The notes: generated from the letters alone by a model not told the origin. DNA of 64,000 nt from Calycina herbarum (GCA_001414485.1 LLEY01000034.1:124001-188000), one strand, 5' to 3'. Positions 24,286-37,740 are shown, counted from the first letter of the stretch. A program made the numbers and translations.

Positions 24286-24594
24286 ATACTAATAATTCTC
24301 TAATTAGAAACTAAAGTATCTCTACTTTAATCTAAGATATCTATTCTATTAAAGTCTTATAAACTTTTTATTAATCTTAGTAAGCATTTTAATTAAATCG
24401 ATCTATATATTTAGATAGTCTATAATAGTACTAGTACTACTTTATTAGCCAGAGGCCTAGAAATTTACTACTTCTACTATAGCCTTTTCTATATAGAGTG
24501 AAAATATAAGTTATCGACGCCTACTGTTATAGTGAGCGTTCAGCTGTAACCTTTAATAATAACAAATGGTCGTATTAATATACGTGTTGCGATC
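24286..24594. other. A+T-rich relic next to the kinase gene
   Basis: About 300 bases of RIP-like sequence without open frames between the P1 transposon and the stop codon of the kinase gene. Composition becomes normal at about 24590. Confidence 0.5.
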
Positions 24595-25890
24595 TTATGA
24601 GTTGAGCCAAGTGTGTTGAAGAAGCTCGTCGGCAGTCGGTCTCATCTCAGGATCCACCTGCAAAACGTCTCTAACGAATGCCCAGTCTGCTTTCGAGACC
24701 TCAAAAATTTCTCCTATGAAAGACAATGTGATAGGCACTCCAGTCGGCGCCAGTCTTGGCGAAAATGACGAAATCTCGTCTTGCCATTTCTTGGGTGTCC
24801 GATCAAGAAACGCTTTGGAAAACGGAATGATCGTCCACAGTGAGCGTAAGAACTCTCGCTCCTGTTCCTCAATGGATACACATACGAGACCACCCATTGG
24901 TTGGAAGAGCTTCGCGCCAGGTTCCATAAGCAGGGAGCCAATCTAGACAACAAAACAGATTTAGTGCTCAAAATAAAGAGGGCAAGGATAATAAACTTCT
25001 TACAACTGCTCCAAAAGACCAAATGTCAGCGGGCGTCCCCCAGGGCATTCCAATCCAAGACTCAGGACTCCGCCAGTACGGATTTGTTATCATACGATGT
25101 CGGTCTTCATCTCGTTGCGAAGCTGTAAGGATATCAGCCTCAGCACTGTAGCTCTCTATCTGTGCCACAATTACCAACTCCGAAATCGATGATCTTAACC
25201 AACGTCTCTGATGCGGTCGAGTTTGCAAGCCACGAGAATACGATGTTCTCGGGCTTCAGGTCTTCAATGACATTATTTAGCCCCCTGTGGCATAAATGGT
25301 GAAGGGAATTTCTCACCTGTATGAACAATGTTTTGCTTATGCGTATTTGAGAGAGCCGTCAAGATTTGTCGAGCAATTGACTTGATTTGTAGACGTGATA
25401 ATCGATGTTTCTGGGTTAAGTAGTACTTATAAAGATCGAAGTCTAGATGTTCGAAGACACCTGCTCGTGGGTGTCTATCAAGTCCCTCTGTCAAAACAAT
25501 CTGATCGACAAGTTGCCGGATGCCCTCGGTGTTTTTAAGCGGGCCGCTAAGAATCATCATCTCAGTATCGAGCTGACGCATAGCCTTTCTCTGCTCATGG
25601 TCTTGGGCACGCAATGGAAACTTGATAATGACCTGGCCTCCATCACTAGCACATTCATCGGTCAACATATTGTCAACGCAGCAAGTATAGTTGTGAGATC
25701 ACTACCTCTCTGAGCGACCAAGCCAAACATGTGGATGGTGAGTGCTGGCATAGTCGATGAGACGATATCTATGCCTTGAGACTGCAGTCAAGACTTGTGC
25801 TTGTTGAAAGTGTCGGACGGATAGAGAGCTCATCGTATAGCGTGGGGGTCTTTGTGGGTGAGTTGTGCCTCGTGAAAAGTATGAATTCAA
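24595..25890 (-). CDS. Divergent protein kinase, apparently intact
   Basis: Predicted Ser/Thr-type kinase. Five exons: 25890-25706, 25645-25317, 25261-25175, 25122-25004 and 24942-24595, giving 355 aa (or 336 if translation starts at the second Met, 25833). Splicing restores VIIKF with a candidate ATP-anchoring Lys70; HTDLKPEN (HRD-type loop with Thr for Arg; Asp172); DFGVAS (Asp197); YWRSPE for the APE motif; and TPADIWSFGAV. No Gly-rich loop is evident ahead of Lys70, so activity is not assured. All introns (52-61 bases) keep phase. It sits between RIP-mutated transposons on both sides yet shows normal composition and no stops. Substrate unknown. Confidence 0.78.
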
Positions 25891-26860
25891 ACTTGGGTAT
25901 TCTCGATCCGAGGTTCAGCCACTTCGGCCTAGGCTTAATTGGTCTAAGCATGATTACTACTTTCATCAGAGGCTAGCTCACCGGACCGCTAAAGTGGCAC
26001 CGTTACTTCGTCCCAGGCGTAACAGTCTATAACGGGGCCTCCTACTCCTCCTTAGCCCTTTCCTACTTCTTAAATTGGCGTTCTGCAGTGTGTAACCATG
26101 CTGCATTAGCCTCGGCTAAATGAGCCTCCGCGTCCTTGATCTCCTATGTTGTTTCCAAGTCATATATATAACAGGGACCTTGGCAAGAACCTAGGCAGAT
26201 AGCTCCAAAGAACTGTCCATCAGAATATCCCTTAACCGTCTCGCATCGTACGTCTTTGTAGTAGTATTCGTCCTTCTTCTGCCAGCACTGCTTCAGGTAA
26301 TAGACTCAGAACAAACAGCACTCTATTCTTAGGACAAAAGACGAGGAGAGCAGAAGAGCTCGAGAGAACCGGGAACTAAATACAAGTCATCCGCGCTAGT
26401 GCGTACGCTAGTACTAGCGTGCATCTAAGCGAACATGTGACATCTAGCCTTCGTGACTATAACCGTTACAACGTTTATATTTAAAAGCTTATATAGTATT
26501 TATAACGAAAATAAAAGACCACTAATATTTTAATAATATTCCTTAGATAATACTTAAGTATAGAGATATACTAGACTAAGAAGAGAATAGTATTATAAAT
26601 CACGTATTATTATAGAGTAAGTAAGTCTAAATAGAATATTCTTATAAGTTAGAAGTTAGCTATATAAACTAGAGATCTCTTTATAGTTATATAATAGCTA
26701 ACGTCTCTACGATACACCTTTTTTCGTAGATTGAAATTTTTGTTCTAAAAAGCTCAATCTCTCTTGCTTCCGCTTAATAAGCTAAATTCCTTCTATAGAG
26801 TCTCTCTTAGGAGGGCCTCCGTCCTCGCCTACGCCTCTAGGAAGGGGTATAAGGAGAGGG
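25891..26860. other. Flank of kinase gene with Cys-rich frame relic
   Basis: Up to about 25980 this is kinase upstream sequence. From 26310 to 25985 the minus strand reads as one frame with a few TAG codons: LKQCWQKKDEYYYKDVRCET, then a stretch ending LGSCQGPCYIYDLETT, then a charged helix-like segment. I do not recognise it. From about 26450 the sequence is RIP-like. Confidence 0.4.
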
Positions 26861-26879
26861 GGAGTTTGCTCGATTCCCT

Positions 26880-29800
26880 CTATCCCGAACATCTAATAAT
26901 ACTTTGTCTCTAAGACTACTAGAGCTCTCGAACGTAGAGCTATAGCCTAAACCTTCTTTAGAGGGATTAGAGAAGCTATAGACTACTACTTTAGCACTGT
27001 TCTCGATAGTGCCTCTCTAGAACTCTTGCTCTTCCTCTGAGCCTTTTATACTTAAGTAGCTAACCTTAGCCTTTTTTTCTACTAGGCATTTACTAAAGAG
27101 ACCTTACCTCTACTTCCTTTAGCCCTTAATACTTACTTAGAGTATAGGGACGCCCCTACGCCCTTATCGACTCCCTTCTCCTCTCTAGGCTCTGTAAGGA
27201 AAATTTCATATGTATAGACTATAAGGAATGCCTTAGCGCTTGAAAACAAAGCTAAAGCTATAAGTATAATAATAATAATAATAATAACTATATTACCTCT
27301 CTCTTCTACTGTCTTTAAGCTATAGAAGAATAAGAGAACACTAGCTAAATCTAACCTTAGAGTCTTTGTCTAACTCCTCTAGGACTCTCTTAATAAGAAC
27401 TACTTCGTCTAAGCTATCTTCCTTATACTTTATAACCTAAAAATAGGCTATAAAGAGCTAGTATAAGAAGTACTCTTAGTTAAATCTAGTTTCGCTATTA
27501 TCTTTAAAGATAAAGAAGCTTTAAATACTCTTTTAATAATAAAGAGGGCTTATATCTAAACCCTATTTACTATAGCTAAAATAGAGGTCTTATAAGACTA
27601 AGTAGTATACTATATAACAGGTATACCTCAAAGTATAGAAACTATCTAGATTAGCGAAGAAAGAGCGATTCTTTTAACTCTTATCTCTACTATAGCTAAA
27701 GTAGTAGCTATAGTAATAAAGGAACGAATTAGAATAGCACTTATAAAAGTTAATATAGCTACTAGCTCTCTCTTAAACGAGCTGTTTTATACTACTTAGA
27801 TCGTCTTTTTTAAAGAAGAGGACGTAAGAGATCCTTCTACTATCCTAGATATAACGTTACTCCTAAGTAGTAGAGCCTTCCTTAAGCGTCTCTCTAAAGT
27901 CTCTACTGTAATTTAGTACTTAAAGTATTAGAAGTAGTACAACTTATAGAACTACGGTAAAAATCAACGATGCTACCTATATAGTAGTATGAAATACTTA
28001 GAAGCCTTCTACCTAAGGTATATAAAGCACTCTTAATATAAATTAAAATACCTATACTATAACAGCTCTTACGTCTTAGACGACCCTGCGTGCCAACTCT
28101 AGCTAAAAGCCTCTAGACCCCTGCCTTTAATAGAGAATAAGAGATCTATATAATAAGTATATAACGAGATTCGCCTAAGAAAAGAGGAAGACTTACTCTA
28201 TAGTAACGTAGATATTAAAATAAGCTACTCTACTACCTCTACCCTCCTCTTAAACTTACTATAACTAAGTAAAGAGGCTCTTATAAACGTCTCTTCTCTA
28301 CTTTTAAACCTCTCTTCTTAACTAGGGAGCCTAGACCCTTACCCCTCTCTTCTATAAGTAGACAAGGACCTTTTAAGTAACACTGCCTTTAAGTCTTATA
28401 AATTAATATATATAAGTCTAGTAAGTACTAAGAGCTAGTACTCTAACTAGCCTACTCTAGACAAATAGATATAGTTCTTATCTAAGAACTATATATCTAC
28501 TAGAAGAAGATTAACTATTAAATTATAAGATAATACCTAAACTATACCTACTTTATACCTATATATAACTAGAATATTAACCCTCTTAGAGTCCTTACTT
28601 TTATATAAAAGGAAGCGGGGATTCTCTTAAGTTAATAATTACCAACTATACCCTTACTTAAATACTAAGACCTTGTTTATATTAAGATTACTTTCTCTTA
28701 AAGCCCTCTACTTTATATACTTAACGTATATAACGCCCCTCTAGGTACTAAGAGAGTAGGAGAGGCTGTTAACCATGTTCTTAGCTTAGTATATATCCTT
28801 ATAACTAATACTCTAATAGCTAACGACTTTAACCTAAAGAGCTAACTCTAGCAGCTAGACTTCCTAAGGCAGGAAAGCACATAGTCCTCCCTACTTATTA
28901 ACTAGATAGAGGACAGAGGGCTATAGCTCTCTACCCTTTCTAGTACGCGAACTTATAACCTCGGTAACACCCTTAATCTAGCCTTCTGCTTTAATAACCT
29001 CTACTAGAGAAGGGCTACTACTAAGGTTAACCTTATATTTAAGTATAGCTCTAATCACTTCCTACTTCTTACTCGACTTCTATATATAGGAAACTTAACT
29101 ATAAAGGACCCCCCTCTTAAGCTTAGCTCTCTTAACGTTAAAACCTTTAAGATAACTCTTTAAGGAAAGCTTAAAACTTAATAGCTTTATAAACTTATAG
29201 AGTAACTAGACTCAGACTCGCTAGAGGCCCTGGTAGGATTTATTACTAAGAGCGTATATAGCGTATATCTTAGCAGTGCTAAGCGAGGGCTTAGACACGA
29301 GTTCAGACACCCCTGGTAGAATAAGGAGTGCTAGACGGCGGCTATTAAGGCAAGGTAGGTATAAAGGCTTAACACGAGCGTACGAGCCTTAAAGACTCTT
29401 CGTAAGAGTCTAAGATAAGAAATCTAGAAGATAAAGAGAGAATACTTCTATACCCTAGTTAATAAAGCTACAAAGAGTAAAGATATATTTAAAATTTATA
29501 AGTAGTACTAGAGTACTAGAATCTATAAGTCTCTCTCTTTAAGAGACTTAGTAGGCTAACTAGGCTTCTTTACCTAAGAAAAGCAGAAGATCTTAGTATA
29601 AGAGCTACTTATAAATAAGGCTAAAGTCAGGGATATTCTATTTAATACTCTAACTACCTCTACTTAGTCTCTTCTCTAAGCAGTCCTTATACTACACGAG
29701 GTTAAGGAATCGATCCTTAGGAAAGCTTCTACTATGCTAGGAGAAGACGAGCTAGTAACAAGAGTTCTTAAAGTAGCCTAGCTACAGATCTTATATCTTG

Positions 29801-30913
29801 TTCTCTCCTTATTCAAAGGCTATATAGAGGCAGGTTTCTATCTAAAGATCTTTTATACTACTATCGTCGCTATTATCCTAAAGCCTAATAAGAAAGACAA
29901 GTCGTCCCCTTAAGTATATCATCTAATTACCTTACTCTTAGTCTTTAGAAAGGGGCTTAAAAGGCTCCTTATAAAGAGAGCCTCTTAGATAGCTATTAAG
30001 TACTCTGTTCTAGGGTAAAACCAGTTTAGAGCTCTCCTTCTAAGAGCTACTATAGACCTTACTACCTACCTTACCTTCGATATTAAGTTAGATCTTATAG
30101 ATAAACAGGAAGCCTCCCTCTTTATACTTGATATTAAAGAGGCCTTTAACATAGTACTTCCTAGTTACCTAATTAAAAGGCTAAGAGAGTAAGGTTAGCC
30201 AGATTGCTTTATTAAATAGGCTACCTCTTTCTTAACTAATAGACTAGTAAGAGTAAAACTAGATAAGGAAATAAGAGTATCTACTCTACTTTAATACAGG
30301 CTTTCTTAAGACTTGCCTATCTCACCTATTCTCTTTATACTTTATATCTAGCCCCTCTTTAGCTTAGAGGTTAGCTCTCTTCTAGTATTATAGAGATTTA
30401 GTTACATAGACGACATTAGATTACTTACTTTTAAGCTCTTAAAAGTAGGGAATATTAAGGCCCTTGTAGAGCAGGTAGCTAGCGCTCTAGAGTAGGGTAT
30501 AGACAAGGGTATTACTTTTAATACTAAGAAGTTAGAACTTATATACTTCTCCTATAAAAGGAAGTAAAAAGGGAGAGATATCCGGCCCCCTCCCTCTATT
30601 ATAGTTAAAGAGAAGATAATAAAACCTATATAAGAGCTTAGGTAGCTTAGTATCTTCTTTAACCCCTACTTTACGTTCTATAGCTATATTAAAAGAATAA
30701 CGAGTAAGGCTACTCTTATAGCTAATACTCTTAAAGGAATAACAAATATAATAAGAGGCTTACCTTCTTATCTGCTTAAGTAAGTTACTACTACTTCTAT
30801 CTTCTCGATCGCCTATTTTAGATACGAGACCTAGTACCCTAGTTAAATAAGAGAGGAAATAGGCTAAGTAGGCTTTATAAATAACTAGATCAGCTACTAC
30901 TTAACTCTCTTAG
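26880..30913 (+). mobile_element. Non-LTR retrotransposon (Tad/LINE-like), 5' part, RIP-inactivated
   Basis: Stops in every frame, but domains can be followed if TAG/TAA are read as former Gln/Trp. There is a first-ORF region with zinc-knuckle-like spacing near 27910-28000; an AP-type endonuclease region with NDFN (for GDFN) at 28819-28833; and reverse transcriptase with the catalytic YIDD at 30403-30414, preceded by FDIKLDLIDKQEAS and LPISPILFILYI. The element is interrupted at 30913 by a Gypsy retrotransposon and resumes at 38195. The 5' limit is approximate. Confidence 0.82.
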
Positions 30914-31349
30914 TGTCACGAATCACGTGCACACGTGATGAGTGAAGACCAGGCGGCGTCCTGACAGGTTAAGCACTATCGGAATACTCTTATAAGTAGA
31001 TAGGGATCGGTTAGGTTAGCTAAGCGATCCAGGGATTTCTTTTGGTTATAATCACGTGATAAGAGTTCGCTAGACAGGGCGACAGGTCTAGCAGTCTAGC
31101 AGCGACGGAGCGACCAAGCTAGCAGGCTAGCACGAGGAAGGAAGCACCTATATAAGACTAGCACGTCTACTATTAGATAGGAGCTTCGTGCTCAACTTTA
31201 GTTATTAATCTTATTATCTTATTTAACATCTTTAATATAAGTAACGAGTTCACTTCTAAGTAAACAACCCAGCACATCTATACTTCTTACTTACATACCA
31301 ACCTTCGAGACTTAGTCATCTTTGTTTAATTCGTTTAAGTTTTATTATA
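30914..31349 (+). repeat. 5' LTR of chromovirus
   Basis: 436 bp, starting TGTCACGAATCACG and ending TTTTATTATA, where the partner ends GTTTCGTTACA. It holds a palindrome ATCACGTG-CA-CACGTGAT with E-box cores near its start and a TATATAAG promoter-like box near 31150. Confidence 0.9.
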
Positions 31350-31380
31350 CTTTAAGCACCTGCTTAGAAGTTCAGTCGCT

Positions 31381-31623
31381 ATGGCCCTAGCAACCCCCGC
31401 CGCAGCAGCTAGCCCGAATACTAGTCGAGTCAACGTTGCCGAAACATCTAGAGGTGTAACCAGGAGGACACCTACTAGTACACAGTTAACCAGGAACGAC
31501 GACAATGTTAGTATACCAGATGCCCCCGAGCCCTACAAGGTCGAAGCACTTGAATCTATTAAAGTTAAGATGCTAGATATGTATTATAGGAAGCGAAAGG
31601 AACTCGACTTATTCCTTCTCTAA
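31381..31623 (+). pseudogene. N-terminal gag remnant of chromovirus
   Basis: The only open stretch of the element's gag, 80 codons. It begins MALATPAAAASPNTSRVN and is Ala/Thr/Ser-rich, as in many fungal gag N-termini. It ends at a TAA that reads as a mutated Gln codon; the same frame continues in DIYFNFNSNKFKGN. The start lies 31 bases after the 5' LTR. Confidence 0.7.
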
Positions 31624-34600
31624 ATAGACATCTACTTTAACTTTAACTCTAACAAGTTCAAAGGCAATTACAATTTATAAACCATCTTTGCTATCTCCTA
31701 TCTTAGAGGATTAGTATTAGAATAGGCTTAGCTATACTTAGAGGACTTCTTCGAAAATAAGGATGAAGACAGAAAGATAGAATTAACTAAGGTTATGTTT
31801 AAATCTTAAAGAGGATTTAAGGCAACTATTAGGAAAGTCTTTAGAGACTTCGATATAATCCGAACAGCTATACGCAAGCTTTTAGAATTATACTAGACTA
31901 GATTAGTAATAGATTACGCTAATAAGTTTCAACGTTATAGAACGAAGTCGGGATAGGACGCGATTACTCTTATAGAACTCTTTTATAGAGGATTAAAGAT
32001 ATATATTTATAAGGAAATAGCTAAGTAGAATATATAGTTCTTAACTATTATAGGTATAATTAAGGAAGTCGTCTAGCTAGACAACCGCCTATATGAATTT
32101 AGGAAGAGTAACCCTAGACATAGGGAAAAGAGCAAAGGGTTAGGAAAGTGGAAGCACTCTTATACTAGTAAGCATAGTAAGGAGGCAAACGCTACGTAAA
32201 AGAAAACCTTTCTAAAAAAAGGAGGACTTTCCTAGAAAGAACGAAATCATCGACGTGAGTAGAACTTATATTATAATTATAGCTAACTAGGCTATAGAGT
32301 AAATAAGTATAGTAAGAAGAAAGATTCTAAGAGAAAGAAACAAATTAATACTACTATTTAATAATAGGTAGCTTTAACCGATTATATTAAACTCACAGAT
32401 AAGGAGCTTAAAGTACGAGGATATAGAACCTAGATTAAAAATAACAAAGGAATTAGTAGAGTATAAGATACTAATGATAATAGGGATCTACTCCTTAAGG
32501 AATATTATAATATATAATTAGTAATAGAATATAAGTAACCTCTTTAAGTAGAATACGAATCACTACTATTAACTAGTTCTTTAGAGACATCGGGTTTATC
32601 TTCTAGTTTAAAAGAAGAAATAAAGAATAAAGACCTAGATGTTAGAGAAACTTAGGCTTTCCTTAGAACTTTTAAATAAGGAAATCGATAGGTATATATT
32701 AACAATTAGAAACCAGATTTCTAGAGTCCTTATATAACACAAGGGGTTAACTTAACTATCTTAACAACGTATATAGTTATAAGTAATAACCCTAAAACGA
32801 TAACTCTAGTTAGCCTAATTATTAGACAGAAAACTATTAAAGAAAAGGAACTAGAACAGAAACGCTAACCGATTAAAAAACCTAGCTACCCTAAAGTAGA
32901 GGATGTATAGAAAATATATAATATGTTAGATAAAATCAGTACATAGATATAGTAAGTTCTAACGAGATTTAAAAGACGAATTAAAAATCCTTTCCTTAGA
33001 ACACTGCCTAAAGATGTTATACTAGAGGAATTTAAGCAATATATCGTAGTTACGTTAATTAGAAATAATAGGTTAGTACTAAGAAAATACAACTCATAAT
33101 AACTATTTAGTATATTATTCTAGGAGTAAAGGGAATTTAATATAACCAGATAGGCTAAGACAGAACCGGAAGAAATATACTATCTATTAGTAAGAGAACT
33201 ATAGTTTACAAAAACAGTTTAGGAAATAATAGCATAATAGATACGATGTAAATCAAGTCTAACTTTAGACTAGTTATTATAGAAGTAATTCAAAGGAATA
33301 TTACTAGAGCCTACTAGAATAGTAGAATATCATCAGATATACGAAGTAGCATTATCAAATAAAGAAGGAGTAGTATTCTTTCCTTAGTCTCGAATTAGAG
33401 CTGTTAGGGAAAAGAATTCGAGGGACTATATATTTAAGGTTTACTATATAAAACCAGAGATAAGTATACTAGAGGCTACTTTAGATTATCTATATATAGG
33501 AGAACTATAGTCTATAGAAGCCATTTTAGAAACCAGTTATAAATAGATCTAATACAACTACGGACAAACACTAAAGCAATTTATAGGAGAAATTTCTAAA
33601 ACTATAGGAATTATAGAATATAGATTAGTATACGAGGTAGTATACGCTAATAAAGAAAGAGTAAGATTCTTTCTATAGTATAAGGATAAGGAGAGAAAGA
33701 AGTATAATTAAGAGAATCGATCTTTCGAAGTCTAATATATTAAAACAAAGTTGGACGCTACTTTAGGAGAAAGACAGTTAGTAATAACTATAGAAGTAAA
33801 AGGGAAGAAGTTACGAGTTATAATAGACTCGGGAGTAATAGGCAACTTTATTTCCCTAATAGCTTAAGAGAAGCTGAACGTCCTAATTAAGGAAATAAGA
33901 CTATATTAACTAGGAGTGGTCGATAGAATAGACGTTATATACTAAGACGGGATTATTAATTAGTAAACCGTTCTAATAAGAATTAATATTAAAGGACACT
34001 ATTTAGATATATAATTTAATATTGTTAAAATAGGAAGTAAGGAAGCAATACTTAGTATACTATAGATTTAAGAACATAATCTAGAAATCGACTAGAAAGA
34101 TAGGAAAATAACTTTTAGTTGATATAAATATAAAGGATTATATTTATAACTTCAAGGCTAGAACGAGGTTAGCGCTACCTCTTCTAAAGCGCTAGAACAC
34201 CTTGCTCAGGGTCCTCCACAGGTTAGTAAGAAAGCTAATAACGAAATACCTATATAGTACAGAGAATTTAAGGCTTTGTTCAAAAACCTAGAAGACTTGC
34301 GAGCTTTGCTAGAACATCGCTTATAAGATTATAAGATTAAATTAAAAGAGGGTTATCACCTCTTAAAGCAGAAGCTTCGGTTGTATAACTAGAAAAGCCT
34401 ATAGAGAATAGAAAGTTATATAAAGGAAGGCATTAAGAAGGGACATATTAAGAGATCTAAGTCGCTAATTACCTCAAACATGCTTATTGTTAAAAAGAAA
34501 GACAACCTAGATAGGAGAGTATATATTAATTATTAAGAAGTAAATCATACTACGGTTAAGGACGCTTATCTGCTGCTACCTAGCTAATACTTGTAGAATA

Positions 34601-36918
34601 AGTTAGGCAAGGTAGTATGATTTACGAAACTAGATCAACGAAACGCCTACAGACTTATAAGAATAAAAGTTAGAGACGAATAGAAGACAGCATTTGCCTT
34701 ACCATCGGGCCTTTATAAGTATACAGTTATACTATTTAGACTTTATAACACACTAGCTATATGTTAGAGACAAAATAATAATATTTTAGGAGATCTTCTA
34801 AGAGTAATAGTAATTTATTACCTAGATAATATCCTAATCTTCTTAGAAAAAGAAGAAGAATATAAGGGATATATAAGAGAAGTTTTATAACAACTTATAA
34901 AAGTAAACTCTCGGTTGAAACTCTCGAAATACGAGTTTAGAGTAACTTAGACACTTTTCCTAAAATAGGTATTTAGCCTAAGAAAAATAGAAATAGATCT
35001 AGTAAAGATCTAAGACGTCTTAAACTAGAAGTTACTAGAGAATATAAAAGACGTATAGTCCTTCCTTAGATTTATAAACTTTTGCCGTCCGTTTATACAA
35101 GACTATATAAAGATTACTAAACTAATATTAAGACTAGTTAAGAAAGCTATTAAGTTTATATAGAATAAATAGGCAGAGGAAGCTTTTTAAAAAATTAAAG
35201 CAAAGTTTATAAAAAAACCTATTCTATACGATTTCAACGTAGATAAACCTAGCATAATCGAAACAGACGCCTTAGATACAGTAGTAGGTGCGGTTTACTT
35301 ATAGCTAAATAATAAGAGAAAACTTATGCTTATTACATATTATTCTAAGACATTTAACCTAGTATAACAAAACTATAACATCTTTAACAAGGAATTACTT
35401 ACTATAGTATTAGCTTTAGAATACTAGAGAATTTATTTATAGTTAGCAAAATACCTAGTCACAGTTTTATCTAACTACGAGAACCTTAGGACGTTTACGA
35501 TAACTAAGGAACTCACGACTAGACGATTAGCTAGATAGTTAGAGATATTAGAAGGATTTAACATTATTATTCAACATATAAAGGGAACGTTAAATACTCG
35601 AGCTAATACTCTTAGCTAGAAACCCGGATACGAGGGAAATAAGGAGTATAAGAAGATTACAATCTTAAAAACTCTTAAGAATAGAGACTTAGTACCCACT
35701 ATATACGAGATAGTAGTAATAAACGACATTTAAATAGATAAGATTTAGAACATATACAAAGGTTATAATTAGTATATAAAAGGGAAACTATAAGTTCCTA
35801 GCTCGTATACAAAAGAATTTATATAGGAATACTATGTTATACCTGCTTATAGTTACTAAGGAATTCGTAGAACCCTCTAGAGAATAAGATAATACTATTA
35901 TATTAATCGATTATCTACGATAGTTAAGGAAGTGATAACAGAATATAATACTTATACTAGGAACAAGGCTTCCTATTATACACCTTATAGACAAATAAAC
36001 ACTACTCTAATACTATAGGTACCTTAGAAATCAGTATCTATAGATTTCATTATTAAACTACCGAAATCTAAAGACTTAATAATAGGAGTTAAATATAATA
36101 TAATCCTAGTTATTATAGAACAACTTACGAAGTATATAATTCTTATAGCATATATAGAGTTAAGTATAGCTAAGGAATTAGCATTTGCATTCCTTAGAGA
36201 AGTAGTCTTAAGACATAGACTACTAGAAGAGATACTCTCAAATAGAGACAAGCTCTTTACCTTAAAATTTTAGATCGCTCTTATAGAACGATTAGGTATA
36301 AAAAGGAAGCTATCTATAGCTTTCTACCCTTAAATAAATAGAGGAAACGAACGAATAAATTAAGTAGTTAAAACATACCTTCGTTATTATATAAACTACT
36401 AGTAAGACAACTAAGTAGAACTGCTGCCCTTAGCACAGTTTGCTTATAATAGTTTAGTAACAGAAACAACACTTATTACGCTATTCTACGCCAATTTTAA
36501 GTATAAATTATCGGCGTATCGAGAACCGCTGTCTACGACCATCGATAACCAGCTTACTCGTGTTTACGTCTCGAAAATCAAAGGGCTACATAAGGAACTT
36601 GTAGAGGATTTGCAATTTATAGCTAAAAGAAATACACACTACTATAACAAACGACGTAGTTAGGAGCTAACGCTAAAAGAGGAGGATAAAGTCTACTTAG
36701 TACGAAAAAACATTAACATAAAAAGACTAAGTAATAAATTAGATTATAAAAAACTCGGACTATTTAAAATCAAACGTGTTAAAGGACCTTTGAATTATAA
36801 ATTAGTACTACTAAGAATAATAAATATCCACCTAGTATTCTATATATCCTTGCTCGAACCAGTACTACTAAGAGCACTACTAGCCCTACTTATAGAAATT
36901 CAACTAGTAAACCCAAAC

Positions 36919-37080
36919 GCTGAGTATAAAGTCGAGAGGATTCTTAACTATAGACTTATTAGAGGATAGGTTAAGTATTTAATAAAATAGTTAGATTACC
37001 TATATTTAGAAAACACTTAGGAACCTAGAAAAAACATTAGCCAGTACTCGGAGGAACTTTAGGAGTTCCACTGTCGAAAC
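36919..37080 (+). pseudogene. Chromodomain of chromovirus integrase
   Basis: Reads AEYKVERILNYR, then KYLIK, DYLYLENT and EP, with TAG in the places of the conserved Trp and Gln residues. This is the chromodomain pattern (EVE-I-L, YLVKW, ENTWEP). Such domains guide insertion to heterochromatin, which fits insertion into an older element. Confidence 0.85.
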
Positions 37081-37090
37081 CTAAGTCTGC

Positions 37091-37740
37091 CTACATCGCG
37101 TGGTTAGTAAGAAAGGACTTAAGAAAGGCTGGGTTAAGGCCTAGGGTGAGGGCAGGGTCAGAAACGTCGGGCGTAGGAAGGGCGGCCAGCCTGGCAGCCT
37201 CTTCTTCTATCCGCTTCTTTTCTTCCTCCTTCTCTTTCTTCTTTCTTTCTAAATCTTTAGTAGCATCTAACTCGTTAAGCAAGTTAAGACTAGCAGCTAT
37301 CATCCTTTAACGCTTCTTATAGAGTTAGCGTTTTTACTTCTTTAGCCGGCGAATATAAGCCATAGCCTCGGCTATGACCGCATGGCTCTTCTCCTCTTCA
37401 TCATCTAGCTGCTCGATCTAGGAGTCGACACTCTCCTACTCGTTTATTACAGGCATTCGATTAACGACGTAAACATCGCAAGACTTGTTTATAGTAGTGT
37501 AACGGCTATACTATAACAACTTTTGGTCTCTAGGACTAAAACACTCGTGTTCCTTATTAGCGTTTTTACAACAGGTATATAGAGCTATTTTCTTACCCGA
37601 TAAGTTAATTACTCTACTAAGGGCTTCGTAGTCGGTTCGTCGTAGGGAACGAGGGGCATTTATATTAGAAAAGGAAGAAGGCCGTTAGCCTTCTAACGAT
37701 ATTTCTTAGGTCGTACTTAAGCGTAGGGACACGCTAAGCT
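37091..37740 (-). pseudogene. Decayed antisense frame in 3' part of chromovirus
   Basis: Between chromodomain and 3' LTR, the minus strand holds one long frame of about 210 codons, open except for TAG/TAA codons, nearly all of them explainable as former CAG/CAA. The last 70 codons are fully open (37303-37091): MIAASLNLLNELDATKDLER, a Lys/Glu-rich coiled coil, then PTPDVSDPALTLGLNPAFLK. Upstream is a Cys-containing segment (TCCKNANKEHECF) and an acidic/helical part (IEQLDDEEEKSHAVIAEAMA). I do not recognise the family. It could be an accessory gene of the element. Confidence 0.6.

Noticed and set aside
25140..25328. Kinase frameshift after DFGVGN
   Set aside because: A 52-base intron (25123-25174) with a good donor and acceptor restores DFGVAS; no frameshift is needed.
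32886..33092. 68-codon hydrophobic minus-strand frame
   Set aside because: Antisense of RIP-mutated gag; the hydrophobic look comes from A+T-rich codons.
36024..36251. 75-codon minus-strand frame
   Set aside because: It is the antisense of the integrase core of the chromovirus; the plus strand explains the sequence.
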